Below, one piece after another: positions 51,281 to 59,915 of a stretch of 64,000 nucleotides of DNA. A program made the position numbers and the translations under genes. Origin of the DNA: an uncultured Collinsella sp. (lineage in GTDB: Bacteria; Actinomycetota; Coriobacteriia; Coriobacteriales; Coriobacteriaceae); contig USQQ01000008.1 of NCBI GenBank assembly GCA_900556875.1, positions 7,693-71,692 of the forward strand, given 5' to 3'. Under the pieces are notes generated by a model. It was not told where the DNA came from. It was given only the letters and a program-made list of their open reading frames with translations, and did no database searches. Position 1 is the stretch's first letter; every line of letters starts with the position of its first letter.

Positions 51281-52015
51281 CTACCTCCCCTCCGCCTTCA
51301 GCTTCAGCAGCAGGTCGCCCAGCTCGGGGCACTTGCTGGAAAGACGCGTCTGGGCTCGCTCGCCCATCCCCCACCGCTGGCGGATCTCCTGGGCGCGCGG
51401 ACTCACGTGATAGTCCCCGTCCATCGCCTGCTTGAGCAACTTGGCGGTCACGCGCGCATCGGCCAGAGCGCTGTGGGCGTGGCCCGTCGACTCTTCAAAC
51501 TCGATGCCAAACCACGCCGCCGCGTCGCCCAACGAGACGCGCCCGTGGCTGCCCACGTCCATGATCGAGGTGTAAAACGCCTGCAGGTCGGCCCAGCCCG
51601 TAGGAAATGCGGAAAGGTCGATATGCTTTGCCTGGCACTCGGTCAAAAGCTGTCGACGATCCGCCCCGCTCCAGCAGACCACCTGGGCGGAGTAGTGACC
51701 GATCCAATCGCTGAGCCTTTTGATCACCACATAGAGCGGATCGGCCATCGCGGTGTCCACGGCCGATATCCCTGTGAGCTCGCGGACGGGAAACGCAACG
51801 CCTTCGGCATATTCCGTCTGCACAAACTGCGAGAACTCGCCCATAACGTTGCCGTGATAATCGAGCTTGACGGCGCCGACCTCGATAATCTCGTTGCGCA
51901 GTCCACGGCGCTGGCGCTGCTTTGGCACCGGCACAAACTCAAAGTCCAGCACGATCTGGCGCGCAAAGTTCGTCGTATCGATAGCCGAAATATCCGGCGT
52001 CTTTTTGTCTGGCAC
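51281..52015 (-). CDS. DEDDh 3'-5' exonuclease (DnaQ/KapD-like)
   Basis: A 244-residue exonuclease of the DnaQ superfamily. ExoI is VLDFEFVPV (Asp, Glu) at about 22-30, ExoII lies in the VCWSGADRRQL/DLQAF region, and ExoIII is HAHSALADARVTAKLL (His and Asp). A basic insert (PKQRQRRGLRNEI) follows ExoI, as in KapD and RNase T-like enzymes that trim RNA ends or DNA. Whether it acts on DNA or RNA is not determined. The GTG start follows AAAGG at 8 bases. It is divergent from the toxin-like peptide gene across an SOS-box-like site. Confidence 0.85.
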   Translation of the reverse strand: MPDKKTPDISAIDTTNFARQIVLDFEFVPVPKQRQRRGLRNEIIEVGAVKLDYHGNVMGEFSQFVQTEYAEGVAFPVRELTGISAVDTAMADPLYVVIKRLSDWIGHYSAQVVCWSGADRRQLLTECQAKHIDLSAFPTGWADLQAFYTSIMDVGSHGRVSLGDAAAWFGIEFEESTGHAHSALADARVTAKLLKQAMDGDYHVSPRAQEIRQRWGMGERAQTRLSSKCPELGDLLLKLKAEGR

Positions 52016-52169
52016 GGTCAGGGCCTTTCTCCATCAACTGCCGCTCGTTACATAGGCGGCTACATTGCCGTAAGGATAGGAACCCGTGCGGACATGAAAT
52101 CGCACAGTGCAGCTTTCCGGCATCCTTGCGTAAAGCCACACTTTGAGAGAATCACGTCACTGTTATTAT

Positions 52170-52183
52170 CGAACATATATTCG
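52170..52183. promoter_or_regulatory. LexA/SOS-box-like palindrome
   Basis: CGAACATATATTCG matches the Gram-positive LexA box pattern CGAAC-N4-GTTCG with one mismatch (ATTCG). It lies about 90 bases upstream of the 41-residue peptide gene and 155 bases upstream of the divergent exonuclease gene. Confidence 0.5.
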
Positions 52184-52273
52184 TATTTATAGCAGTACTT
52201 TGATAGAATTGCAGTTGTTGACGGCAGTTCCATGTGCCGGGCAGCGCCCTCCATGCGACGGGAGGTGATGCCC

Positions 52274-52399
52274 ATGACCGATCTGATTGATTTCGTGAAG
52301 CTCCTGACCGCTTTGGTCTCGCTCCTCACGGCGCTTATCGGACTTACCGAGGCACTCAAGCAGCGTACGAAGCATAAAAAGAGGGGTCGACGCCGCTAA
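52274..52399 (+). CDS. 41-residue hydrophobic/basic peptide, type I toxin-like
   Basis: A small ORF: MTDLIDFVKLLTALVSLLTA then LIGLTEALKQRTKHKKRGRRR. One hydrophobic helix is followed by a strongly basic tail, the layout of holin-like type I toxins (TxpA/Fst/TisB class). The Shine-Dalgarno GGGAGGTGAT is strong and 4-7 bases from the ATG. A hairpin formed by AGGGGTC/GACCCCT overlaps the stop codon and would terminate or stabilise the mRNA. An SOS-box-like palindrome lies upstream. An antisense antitoxin RNA could be encoded opposite but cannot be shown here. No sequence-level family match is claimed. Confidence 0.6.
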   Translation: MTDLIDFVKLLTALVSLLTALIGLTEALKQRTKHKKRGRRR

Positions 52400-52415
52400 G
52401 GCGATGACCCCTTAA
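52382..52415 (+). terminator. Hairpin at the end of the toxin-like gene
   Basis: AGGGGTC (52382-52388) pairs with GACCCCT (52406-52412), and inside it CGCC pairs with GGCG. The T tract is weak (TTAAT). It overlaps the last codons and stop of the 41-residue ORF. Confidence 0.55.
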
Positions 52416-52538
52416 TCCAAGCAACGGCGCTGCCCAGCTCTTCACTACTTGGGCCGCCGTCGACCTTATTTTACCCACGGGCGCCGGGTTTACCAAATGG
52501 ATTTTCGGTAAAGGAAGCACGGCACGCCCGCAAAAACA

Positions 52539-53189
52539 CTACGCCCCAAGTGCCGCCATGGGGATCACCGCCACGCCGTCGTCGCGTGTGTAGGCAATGC
52601 TCCCCTTTCCAACCACGACCGCCAAAAACGCCGGCGCGGCATTCTGGGCGGCAGGATTGGAGAGCACTTTCCTCTCCAGCGCTTTGAGATTTCTCGCTCC
52701 ATCGTCTGCTTTCGCATCACTCAGCTTGACCTCGATGGCTCCCCAGCGCCCGTCGTGCTCAACGATCAGATCGATCTCAAGGCCCTTCTCATCTCGGAAA
52801 TAATGGACACTGTTGTCGACACCGCCGTAGGTGGAAAGGAACACGCGCACGTCGCGCAGAACGAGGTTCTCAAAGAGCATCCCCAGCGTTTGCATATCGC
52901 CAAGCAGCCGCTCAGGGGTAGCCCCCAGCAACGCCGCCGCAAGTGACGGGTCGCAGAAGTAGCGCTTGGGGCGCACGCGAACGCGGGCCTTCGAGCGCAT
53001 AGGCGGCCCCCATCCGCACAGGTCCTCGGTCAGCTTGAGCCTGTTGAAGAGGTCCAAGTACGCAGCGATGGTCCTCTCGTCGGGGCCCGCCTCACCGTAC
53101 GAGGCGTCCTTTATGAGCGTCTTGTACGTGACGGCCTGGCTCTCGTTCATGGCAAGAGCTCGCAAAAGGCCGTGTGCAAGCTCGGGCGA
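52539..53189 (-). pseudogene. 5'-truncated DUF4143 protein gene
   Basis: Encodes only the C-terminal part of an AAA-DUF4143 protein. The open frame starts after an in-frame TGA at 53190-53192 with PELAHGLLRALAMNESQAV, which matches an internal family region. It continues through GPDERTIAAYLDLFNRLKL, LFENLVLRDVRVF and GLEIDLIVEHDGRWGAIEVK (nuclease-like Asp, Glu, Lys). The whole Walker A/B ATPase domain, roughly 200 residues, is absent. No Shine-Dalgarno precedes the internal ATGs. A 23-bp periodic array begins 18 bases beyond the break. It is therefore a deletion remnant, different in sequence from the intact ATPase at 35487. Confidence 0.8.
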
Positions 53190-53207
53190 TCATGCGATAT
53201 TCGAAAT

Positions 53208-53304
53208 TACGCCATTCTCAATGCTGTTTTTACGCTACTTTCAATGTAGTTTTTACGCCATGACAGATGCAGTTTTTACGCTATTTTCATTGAAGGTTTT
53301 ACGC
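53208..53304. repeat. 23-bp-periodic direct-repeat array next to the DUF4143 remnant
   Basis: TACGC begins at 53208, 53231, 53254, 53277 and 53300, exactly 23 bases apart. The first four units share the pattern TACGCYA, then TTYTCAATG with variation, then YAGTTTT; the fifth is cut off after TACGCTT. The interval lies directly upstream of the truncated gene on the opposite side from its C terminus, the same relative position as the 33-bp array of the intact gene. Confidence 0.87.
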
Positions 53305-53388
53305 TTGGCATCCTTAGCGCAACGCTCGCTCAACCCCTGACCACCGGATTGCCCGAATTCCGAGACGCAATTTCCGCTCCAAGCAAAG

Positions 53389-53416
53389 GGCCCCGGCTCG
53401 CGATGGAGCCGGGGCC
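53389..53416 (-). terminator. Terminator-like hairpin after xdhD
   Basis: GGCCCCGGCTC (53389-53399) and GAGCCGGGGCC (53406-53416) form a perfect 11-bp stem followed leftward by CTTTG. It ends the permease-to-xdhD operon. Confidence 0.75.
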
Positions 53417-53485
53417 AAAGGCGCAGCGTATGCAGTTGATGCTGAGCATGGACAGCTCATCAGTAATGGCCGTTCGCGCTCCACC

Positions 53486-56263
53486 CTACCCGCGGTGACG
53501 GGCGCGGCTGTACGGGGTATCCACCATGGGCAGATCCGGACGCAGCTTGCCGTCGAATGCGCGATAGGCGTTCTGCACGGCGGGCGCCGTGGGGATCGTT
53601 GCAATCTCGCCGATGCCCTTTCCGCCGTATGCCACGGGCAGCAGTTCGTCCTTCTCCACGTAGATGGCGTGGATATCCGGAATCTCGGGCGCACGGAACA
53701 GCCCGAGCGTGCCGTACCTTGCCTGGGGTACGCAGTCCTTGAGCGGCCAATCCTCGGTAAGCGCATAGCCCATACCCATGAGCACGCCGCCTTCGATCTG
53801 ACCCTGGATGGAGATGGGATTGACAACCTTGCCGGAATCGTGCGCGGCATAGACCTCGCTCACGCGGCCGTCATCATCCAAAATGACCACATGCGTGGCA
53901 AAGCCGTAGCAGATGTGGCTCTTGGGGTTGGGAACGTCGGCGCCCAGCTTGTCGGTCGGCTCCAGATACACGTAGCCAAACTCGCATCCCTCAAGCGCCT
54001 TGATGGCGGTCGCGGGATCCTGAGGATGCATACCCTGGCCGGCGACGAGCTCCTGCGTGCGCAGCTGATAGGCGCGACCGTCGTCGTACTCGATCTTGAC
54101 GCCGTCGCCATGCGCGCTCACCGGGGCGGTAGGCGCAGGCTTGCCGGCCTCGATGCCAACCATGGCATCGCGCAGCAGGAAGGCGGCACCGCGCACGGCC
54201 TCGCCGGTCACGACCGTCTGGCGCGAGCCAGACGTGGTGCCGGAGTCGGGAGCGTTCTCGGTGGAGCACTCGCCATTGGCAATGCAGCTCAGCGGCAGAC
54301 CGCAGGCCTCGGCAACGTCCTGCAAAAAGACGGTGTTGCAGCCCTGGCCGATGTCGGACGTGGCGGCGTAGACCACGGCGCAGCCATCCTCGACGCGAAT
54401 CTTGCAGCGACCGGCATCGGGCAGGCCCACGCCCACGCCGGCGTTCTTCATGGCGCAGGCAATGCCGGCGTGGCCGGGATGCGCATAGTAGGCATCCTTG
54501 ACCTCGAGCAGCGTCTCCTTCAGCGCCGTGGAGCAGTCGGCAATCTGGCCGTTGGGCAAAACCTCGCCCGGCTCGATGGCGTTTCGGTAACGAATCTCCC
54601 ACGGATCCAGGCCGACCTTCTCTGCCAGCAGGTCGATCAGGCTCTCGAGCGCAAACTCGGACTGGCAAACGCCAAAGCCGCGGTACGCGCCGGCGGGCGG
54701 GTTGTTGGTGTAGTAGCCAAAACCGCGAATGTCGGTGTTCTGGTACTTGTAGGGGCCGACGGCATGCGTGCAGGCGCGCTCGAGCACCGGGCCGCACAGC
54801 GATGCGTAGGCGCCGGTATCAAAATTGATCTCGCAATCCAGGCCGGTAAAGTTGCCCTCGGCGTCGCAGCCCAGCGTAAAGGTGCCGTCCATGGCGTGGC
54901 GCTTGGGATGGAACGCGAGCGACTCGGCGCGCGTGAGTTTGCACTTCACGGGACGCTGGAACTTATATGCGGCGAGCGCGGCCAGGTGCTGGATCGAAAC
55001 GTCCTCCTTACCGCCAAAGCCGCCGCCCACAAGCATGGTCTCGACGACCACGCGCTCGGGCTCGTTGTCCCAGCCAAACATGTGGGCACACTCTTTGCGC
55101 GTGTCGTAGGCACCCTGGTCGGTCGACTGCACCTTGACGCCGTTCTTGTACGGGAAGGCGACGGCGCACTCGGGCTCCAAGAAGGCATGCTCGGTAAAGG
55201 GCGTGGTAAAGCGCTGCGTCACGGTAAACGCGCTCTCCGCCAGCGCCTTGGCGGCGTCGCCGCGCGTCACGTGACGGCTCTGGCACACGTTGTCCTTGAG
55301 CTCCACCGTGTTGCCAAAGGCAAAGAAGCTGTCGTGAAGGCGCGGGGCGTCGGCGGCCCTGGCCTCGACAATGTTGCGCACGGGCTCCAGCGGCTCGTAG
55401 TCAATCTTTACGAGCTTCTTGGCCTTCTCGAGCGTCGCCTCGTCCTCGGCAACCACCAGCACGATGGCATCGCCCACGCAGCGGGTGATATCGCCCTGGG
55501 CGATCATGACGTCCCAGTCCTGGATAAGGTGGCCGACCTGGTTAACCGGCACGTCCTCGGCGCGCAGGATGCCCACCACGCCGGGCAGGGCCTCGGCCTT
55601 GGAGGTATCGATGGAGAGCACACGGGCACGCGGATACTTGGAGCGCACCGCGCTGGCATAGGTCAAGCCCGGCTGATCGAGTTCGTCAATGTCGTCGGGA
55701 TACTTGCCCTCGCCGAGCACCTTCTTGCGCACGTCGATACGGAAGGCGCGCTTGCCCACGCCGTAGTCATCGCCGCGCTCCAGGTCCTCGTCGATCTGCT
55801 TTTCGCCGCGGAGCACCGCAGCGGCCAGCGAGATGCCCTCGATAATCTTTTTGTAGCCGGTGCAGCGACAGACGTTACCGCGAATGGCGTACTTGATCTG
55901 CTCCTCAGTGGGCTCGGGGTCCTCGGCGATGAGCGCCGCACCCGCCATGACCATGCCGGGAATGCAAAAACCGCACTGCACGGCGCCCACGGCGCCAAAG
56001 GCGTACACAAAGGCCTCGCGCACGTCCTCGGGCAGGCCCTCGACGGTCACGATGTTGCGGCCGGCGGCAAGAGCGGTGGTCAGCACGCACGCCTTGACGG
56101 CCGCACCGTCCACATGGATGGTGCAGGTGCCGCAGGCGCCCTCGGAGCAGCCGTCCTTGGCGGAGTGAATGTGCAGGTCGTCGCGCAGATAGCGCAGCAG
56201 TGGTTTATTCTCCGTCGTCGTGTGCTCGACACCGTTAACGGTAAAAGTGAATTCCTGTGCCAT
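53486..56263 (-). CDS. xdhD: Selenium-dependent xanthine dehydrogenase-type molybdenum hydroxylase (XdhD)
   Basis: A 925-residue fusion of an iron-sulfur subunit and a molybdopterin-binding subunit. The N-terminal plant-type 2Fe-2S domain has CSEGACGTC (Cys39, 44, 47) and Cys59; the second 2Fe-2S domain has QCGFC (97-100) and RGNVCRCTGY. The molybdopterin domains include GGGFGGKEDVS, RGFGVCQSEFALE and the active-site Glu loop GGKGIGEIATIPTAP. No FAD domain is present, so electrons must go to a partner; the adjacent polyferredoxin and YgfK are obvious candidates. The accessory genes xdhC, yqeB and yqeC imply labile selenium on the cofactor. The start follows AAGGGA. Hypoxanthine/xanthine or urate are the expected substrates. 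Confidence 0.92.
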   Translation of the reverse strand: MAQEFTFTVNGVEHTTTENKPLLRYLRDDLHIHSAKDGCSEGACGTCTIHVDGAAVKACVLTTALAAGRNIVTVEGLPEDVREAFVYAFGAVGAVQCGFCIPGMVMAGAALIAEDPEPTEEQIKYAIRGNVCRCTGYKKIIEGISLAAAVLRGEKQIDEDLERGDDYGVGKRAFRIDVRKKVLGEGKYPDDIDELDQPGLTYASAVRSKYPRARVLSIDTSKAEALPGVVGILRAEDVPVNQVGHLIQDWDVMIAQGDITRCVGDAIVLVVAEDEATLEKAKKLVKIDYEPLEPVRNIVEARAADAPRLHDSFFAFGNTVELKDNVCQSRHVTRGDAAKALAESAFTVTQRFTTPFTEHAFLEPECAVAFPYKNGVKVQSTDQGAYDTRKECAHMFGWDNEPERVVVETMLVGGGFGGKEDVSIQHLAALAAYKFQRPVKCKLTRAESLAFHPKRHAMDGTFTLGCDAEGNFTGLDCEINFDTGAYASLCGPVLERACTHAVGPYKYQNTDIRGFGYYTNNPPAGAYRGFGVCQSEFALESLIDLLAEKVGLDPWEIRYRNAIEPGEVLPNGQIADCSTALKETLLEVKDAYYAHPGHAGIACAMKNAGVGVGLPDAGRCKIRVEDGCAVVYAATSDIGQGCNTVFLQDVAEACGLPLSCIANGECSTENAPDSGTTSGSRQTVVTGEAVRGAAFLLRDAMVGIEAGKPAPTAPVSAHGDGVKIEYDDGRAYQLRTQELVAGQGMHPQDPATAIKALEGCEFGYVYLEPTDKLGADVPNPKSHICYGFATHVVILDDDGRVSEVYAAHDSGKVVNPISIQGQIEGGVLMGMGYALTEDWPLKDCVPQARYGTLGLFRAPEIPDIHAIYVEKDELLPVAYGGKGIGEIATIPTAPAVQNAYRAFDGKLRPDLPMVDTPYSRARHRG

Positions 56264-56275
56264 GGTGATTCCCTT

Positions 56276-56755
56276 CTACACGCCGGCGGCGATGCCGGTG
56301 CGGTCGTGGATGGCGCCATGCGGGCAGACGACGGCGCACATGCCGCACGACAAGCAATCCGCGCCATCGATATGGGCGCAGTTGTCCTCGATGCGGATAG
56401 CGCCGGCGGGGCACTTTTTGGCGCACATACCGCAACCGATGCAACTCGTGTCGCAGATCTTGCGCGCAATGGCGCCCTTATCGGTGTTATTGCAGCGCAC
56501 CAGGATGTTCTGATAACCGGGAACGAAGGCAATCACGCGCTGCGGGCACGCCATGCCGCACAGGCCGCAGCCCGTGCACTTGGAGCGATTCACACGGGCG
56601 ATGCCATCGACCAGCGCAATGGCGCCGTGGGGGCAGGCCGTGACGCAGGCACCACAGCCAATGCAGCCTTCGCTGCAGCGGGCGTCGCCGCCTGCGGAGG
56701 CGCAACCGCTTCCGCAGGCAACGTAGGCCACGTTATGTTGAATGGATTTGGCCAT
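56276..56755 (-). CDS. Polyferredoxin with 4Fe-4S clusters
   Basis: A 159-residue electron carrier. Complete CxxCxxCxxxC blocks are CIGCGACVTACP, CTGCGLCGMACP, CIGCGMCAKKCP and CLSCGMCAVVCP, giving about four [4Fe-4S] clusters in the usual paired arrangement. An N-terminal CGSGCASAGGDARC segment adds further cysteines. It resembles the RnfB C-terminal region and hydrogenase-type ferredoxins. It lies between ygfK (11 bases) and xdhD (12 bases), so it probably shuttles electrons between the hydroxylase and the YgfK flavoprotein. Confidence 0.9.
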   Translation of the reverse strand: MAKSIQHNVAYVACGSGCASAGGDARCSEGCIGCGACVTACPHGAIALVDGIARVNRSKCTGCGLCGMACPQRVIAFVPGYQNILVRCNNTDKGAIARKICDTSCIGCGMCAKKCPAGAIRIEDNCAHIDGADCLSCGMCAVVCPHGAIHDRTGIAAGV

Positions 56756-56766
56756 AAGAGACTCGC

Positions 56767-59766
56767 CTATTTCTTAAGAAGGTACGAATAGTTGTCGCGC
56801 ACAGCCCTGATGGTCAGGCGGACGGCCTCGGGAAGGCCAGTGTTGACGGCATCGACCGAGACGGTGCGGACCGTGCCGGCGACGCGGACCTTAAAGTGAT
56901 CCTCGCCCACGGCCAGGAAGCCCTCGTTCTCGGAGTTCTCCATGTCCTCCTCGCTCCAGAACAGGGTGAGCTTGTCCTTGTAGGGACGACCCTCCTGGTA
57001 GGGGCAGAACACGGCGCAGTTGCCGCACTCGTTGCACATGCCATCGACGTGGACGACCTGATGCTTGGCCAGGCCCGGCACCTTAATGGCCACGTTGGCG
57101 CGGTTGGGGCACACGTCGCAGCAGACCTCGCACACCGAACCGCAGCCCAGGCAGCGGGTCTTAGTGCAGTTGCGCTTGTCGCGGCACAGCGACCCCTTGC
57201 GCTCGTAGCAGGTGTCCTCGCGACCGGCCTGCTCGTTGCAGTCGGCGTACTTGTTAAAGTCCACGCCGGCGATGGCGCGGGCGACTTCGGCGGCGTCGGC
57301 AATAGCCTCGACCACGGTGGCCGGACCGCGACGGCAATCGCCTGCAGCCCAGACGCCCTCAACGCCGGTGGAGGTGGCGGCAAGGCGGCCGCGACGGTCG
57401 TGCTCGACGCCCACAGCATCGTACAGGCTGGCATCGATGCCCTCGCCCACGGCGCAGATCACCGTGGTGGCGGGAAGCTCGACGGTCTCGCCCGTGGCGA
57501 CGGGGCTGCGACGGCCGCTTGCATCCGGCTCGCCAAGCTCCATAACGTCGCAGGTCAGCACGGCGCCGTTGAGTGCCTTGGGCGCCAGCAGCTCGCAGAA
57601 CTCAACGCCGTCGGCAAGAGCAAGATCAAGCTCTTCCTCGTCGGCGGGCATCTGCTTCTTGGTGCGGCGATACACCAGGCGCACGTTCTTCACACCAGCC
57701 AGGCGCTTGGCCACGCGGGCAGCATCCATGGCGGTGTTGCCGGCGCCGATGACCACGACGTCCTCGCCCAGCTCGAGCTTCTCGCCCTTCTTGGCGGTCT
57801 CGAGGAACTCCAGCACGTCGAGCTCGGCACCCTCGCCCAAGCCCGCAGAGCCGGGCATCCAGGCACCGGTGGCCACGACCACGTCGGTAAAGCCCTGGGC
57901 CTTGAGCTCTTCAATGGAATCCACGCGAGCGTTGAGCTGCACCTTGGCGCCAAAGGCCAGGCAGAGCTCGGCATCGTGGGAGATATCGTCGCTCGCAATA
58001 CGGAACTCGGGGATCACGTGGCGGACCACGCCGCCGAGCGAATCGCGGGCCTCAAAGATAGTGACGGGCACGCCGGCACGCGTCAGGAAGAACGCCGTCG
58101 CCAGACCGGCCGGGCCGCCACCGATAACGGCAACGTTGTGCTCGCCGTCGTTGGCAATGGCCTGGGCGCGCAGCTTGGGCAACACGGCGGTCATGGCCTC
58201 GCGGGCAGCCTTGAGCTTGCTGGCGCGAATCTGGGCACCCTCGGGCTCGTAGAACGCACGCTCGCAAGCGCGGCCGCAGGGATGCGGGCAGATGGTGCCG
58301 GTGATAAACGGCAGGGCGTTGCGCTCGATGATGATGTTGAGCGCGTCCTCGAAGCGGCCCTCGTCAACAGCCGCCAGGTAGGCGGGAATATCCTGCTGGA
58401 TGGGGCAGCTCGTGCGGCACGGCGCGGTAAAGCAGTCGGAAAGCGGGCTCTTGCCGGCAACCTTGCGGTCGGGCAGCGGACGCAGCGGCTTCTTGTAGAG
58501 CGGGTTGGTGAGCGAGTCGGCCTGGATCGCAGTCACGGCCTCGAGAGAGACGCCCTCAAACGGCTTGCCGTCCAGATCGCCAAACTCACCGGCCATCTGG
58601 CTAAAGCGCTCGTAGCCACCGGGCTTGAGCACGTCGGTCGCCAGGGTAACGGGCCAAATGCCGGCATCGTACAGGGCGCGGATGTTGTAGACCGTGGCGC
58701 CACCGGAGTAGCTGATGCGCAGTTTGCCATCGAACTGCTCGGTAATGCGGCGGGCAGCCTCAATGGTCAGTGAGAACAGCGAACGGCCGGACATGTACAT
58801 CTCGGTGGAGGGCAGCTCGTTCCTCGTCACGTCGACGGGGAACGTGTTGGTCAGCTTGACGCCAAACTCCAGGCCGCGCTCGGCGCACAGGGCAATCAGG
58901 CGCTCGAACATAGGCACGGCATCGGCCCACTGCAGGTCCTCGCGGAAGTGCGTGTCATCGAAGACGATGTAGTCAAAGCCCAGCTCGTTGAGGCGCTGGC
59001 GGGCAAACTCATAGCCCAGCAGCGTGGGGTTGCACTTGATGTAGGTGTTGAGGCCCTTCTCGGTGATCAGATAGGTCGCGATGCGCTCGATCTCGGCCGG
59101 CGGGCAGCCGTGCAGGGTAGACTCGGTGATGGAGTTGGAGACGCGTGCCGGGATGGACTCGACAAATGCGGCGTCAACATGCTCAAACTTGTCCAGGTTG
59201 GCGAGCGCCCACGTACGGCACTCGTTCCAGACGTCGGAGCCGCTGGCGTCCTTCATACCCTCGATGTAGGCGTCGACCTTGGGGCTCTTGATGCCCTCCA
59301 GGTCATAACCCACGGACATGTTGAAGACAAAACCGTCCGGGCTTCCCAGGCCGTACTCGCGAGCGATGAGGTGGCAGGCGAACCATGCCTTCACGTACTC
59401 GGCAAAGGCCTGCGGAACCTCGAGCTCGGTCGACCACTCACAGTTGTAGCACTCGTCCTGCGCCACGATGCAGGGCTTGTTCACACACTTGGAGAGCTCC
59501 TCGCCGTCCATAACCTGGACGGTCTTGAGCTCAAAGAAGCGGGAACCGGCCACGTAGGATGCCACGATGTTTTGGGCAAGCTGCGTATTGGGGCCGGCGG
59601 CCGGGCCAAACGGAGTCTCGATGCGCTCGTCAAAAATGGGAAGCGCGCCCTCCTGGTTGGTCGTGACCATCTTGCGCACGCCAAAGATGGCGTCCTGGGT
59701 CTTGTGCTCCTCGATGATCCAGTTCATCAGCTGCGAAAACGGGATCGGCCTCATGATGTCGCTCAT
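56767..59766 (-). CDS. ygfK: YgfK family oxidoreductase (putative selenate reductase subunit)
   Basis: A 999-residue flavo-iron-sulfur protein. The first 450 residues are a dihydroorotate/dihydropyrimidine-dehydrogenase-like TIM barrel (ETPFGPAAGPNTQ, FELKTVQVMDGEEL). Next comes a Cys-rich GltD-like linker (CFTAPCRTSCPIQQDIPAY), then FAD- and NADPH-binding Rossmann motifs (VIGGGPAGLATAFF, VVIGAGNTAMDAARVAKR), and C-terminal 4Fe-4S motifs (CLGCGSVCEVCCDVCP, CNECGNCAVFCPY). The name selenate reductase is historical; in purine-degrading gut bacteria it is needed for purine breakdown. The domain set fits NAD(P)H-linked reduction of a pyrimidine- or purine-like ring. The ATG follows GAGAGGAG. Confidence 0.9.
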   Translation of the reverse strand: MSDIMRPIPFSQLMNWIIEEHKTQDAIFGVRKMVTTNQEGALPIFDERIETPFGPAAGPNTQLAQNIVASYVAGSRFFELKTVQVMDGEELSKCVNKPCIVAQDECYNCEWSTELEVPQAFAEYVKAWFACHLIAREYGLGSPDGFVFNMSVGYDLEGIKSPKVDAYIEGMKDASGSDVWNECRTWALANLDKFEHVDAAFVESIPARVSNSITESTLHGCPPAEIERIATYLITEKGLNTYIKCNPTLLGYEFARQRLNELGFDYIVFDDTHFREDLQWADAVPMFERLIALCAERGLEFGVKLTNTFPVDVTRNELPSTEMYMSGRSLFSLTIEAARRITEQFDGKLRISYSGGATVYNIRALYDAGIWPVTLATDVLKPGGYERFSQMAGEFGDLDGKPFEGVSLEAVTAIQADSLTNPLYKKPLRPLPDRKVAGKSPLSDCFTAPCRTSCPIQQDIPAYLAAVDEGRFEDALNIIIERNALPFITGTICPHPCGRACERAFYEPEGAQIRASKLKAAREAMTAVLPKLRAQAIANDGEHNVAVIGGGPAGLATAFFLTRAGVPVTIFEARDSLGGVVRHVIPEFRIASDDISHDAELCLAFGAKVQLNARVDSIEELKAQGFTDVVVATGAWMPGSAGLGEGAELDVLEFLETAKKGEKLELGEDVVVIGAGNTAMDAARVAKRLAGVKNVRLVYRRTKKQMPADEEELDLALADGVEFCELLAPKALNGAVLTCDVMELGEPDASGRRSPVATGETVELPATTVICAVGEGIDASLYDAVGVEHDRRGRLAATSTGVEGVWAAGDCRRGPATVVEAIADAAEVARAIAGVDFNKYADCNEQAGREDTCYERKGSLCRDKRNCTKTRCLGCGSVCEVCCDVCPNRANVAIKVPGLAKHQVVHVDGMCNECGNCAVFCPYQEGRPYKDKLTLFWSEEDMENSENEGFLAVGEDHFKVRVAGTVRTVSVDAVNTGLPEAVRLTIRAVRDNYSYLLKK

Positions 59767-59915
59767 AATGAGCTCCTCTCTGTAACGCCCGGCGAGACCG
59801 CGCGGCGGGCGCAAATACGGTGTAGCGCTAGCACAGCGCCGGCGACCCCGCGGAGGCCGCCTATACGCGCGTCAGATGCGGCGAAACATCCGGCGCGCGT
59901 GAATCTACTTGTGAA

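Noticed and set aside
53190..53192. In-frame TGA before the DUF4143 remnant as a selenocysteine codon.
   Set aside because: The upstream sequence does not encode the missing ATPase domain and consists of the 23-bp array; the break is better explained by deletion. No Sec-like TGA was found in xdhD or other selenium-linked genes.
36849..53304. Reading the two periodic arrays as CRISPR.
   Set aside because: Cores are only about 10-16 bases, the periods are 23 and 33 bases in total, no cas gene is present, and the units are degenerate.
34340..53485. Prophage or integrative element explaining the accessory island.
   Set aside because: No integrase, transposase, structural phage gene, tRNA target or flanking direct repeat could be found; mixed strands and remnants fit a gradual defence/accessory hotspot better.
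53495..56791. A 1098-codon open frame on the rightward strand, antisense to xdhD and the ferredoxin gene.
   Set aside because: It is a by-product of high-GC codon bias in the real genes; the protein has no recognisable motif, and the opposite strand encodes complete, motif-rich enzymes with good ribosome-binding sites.
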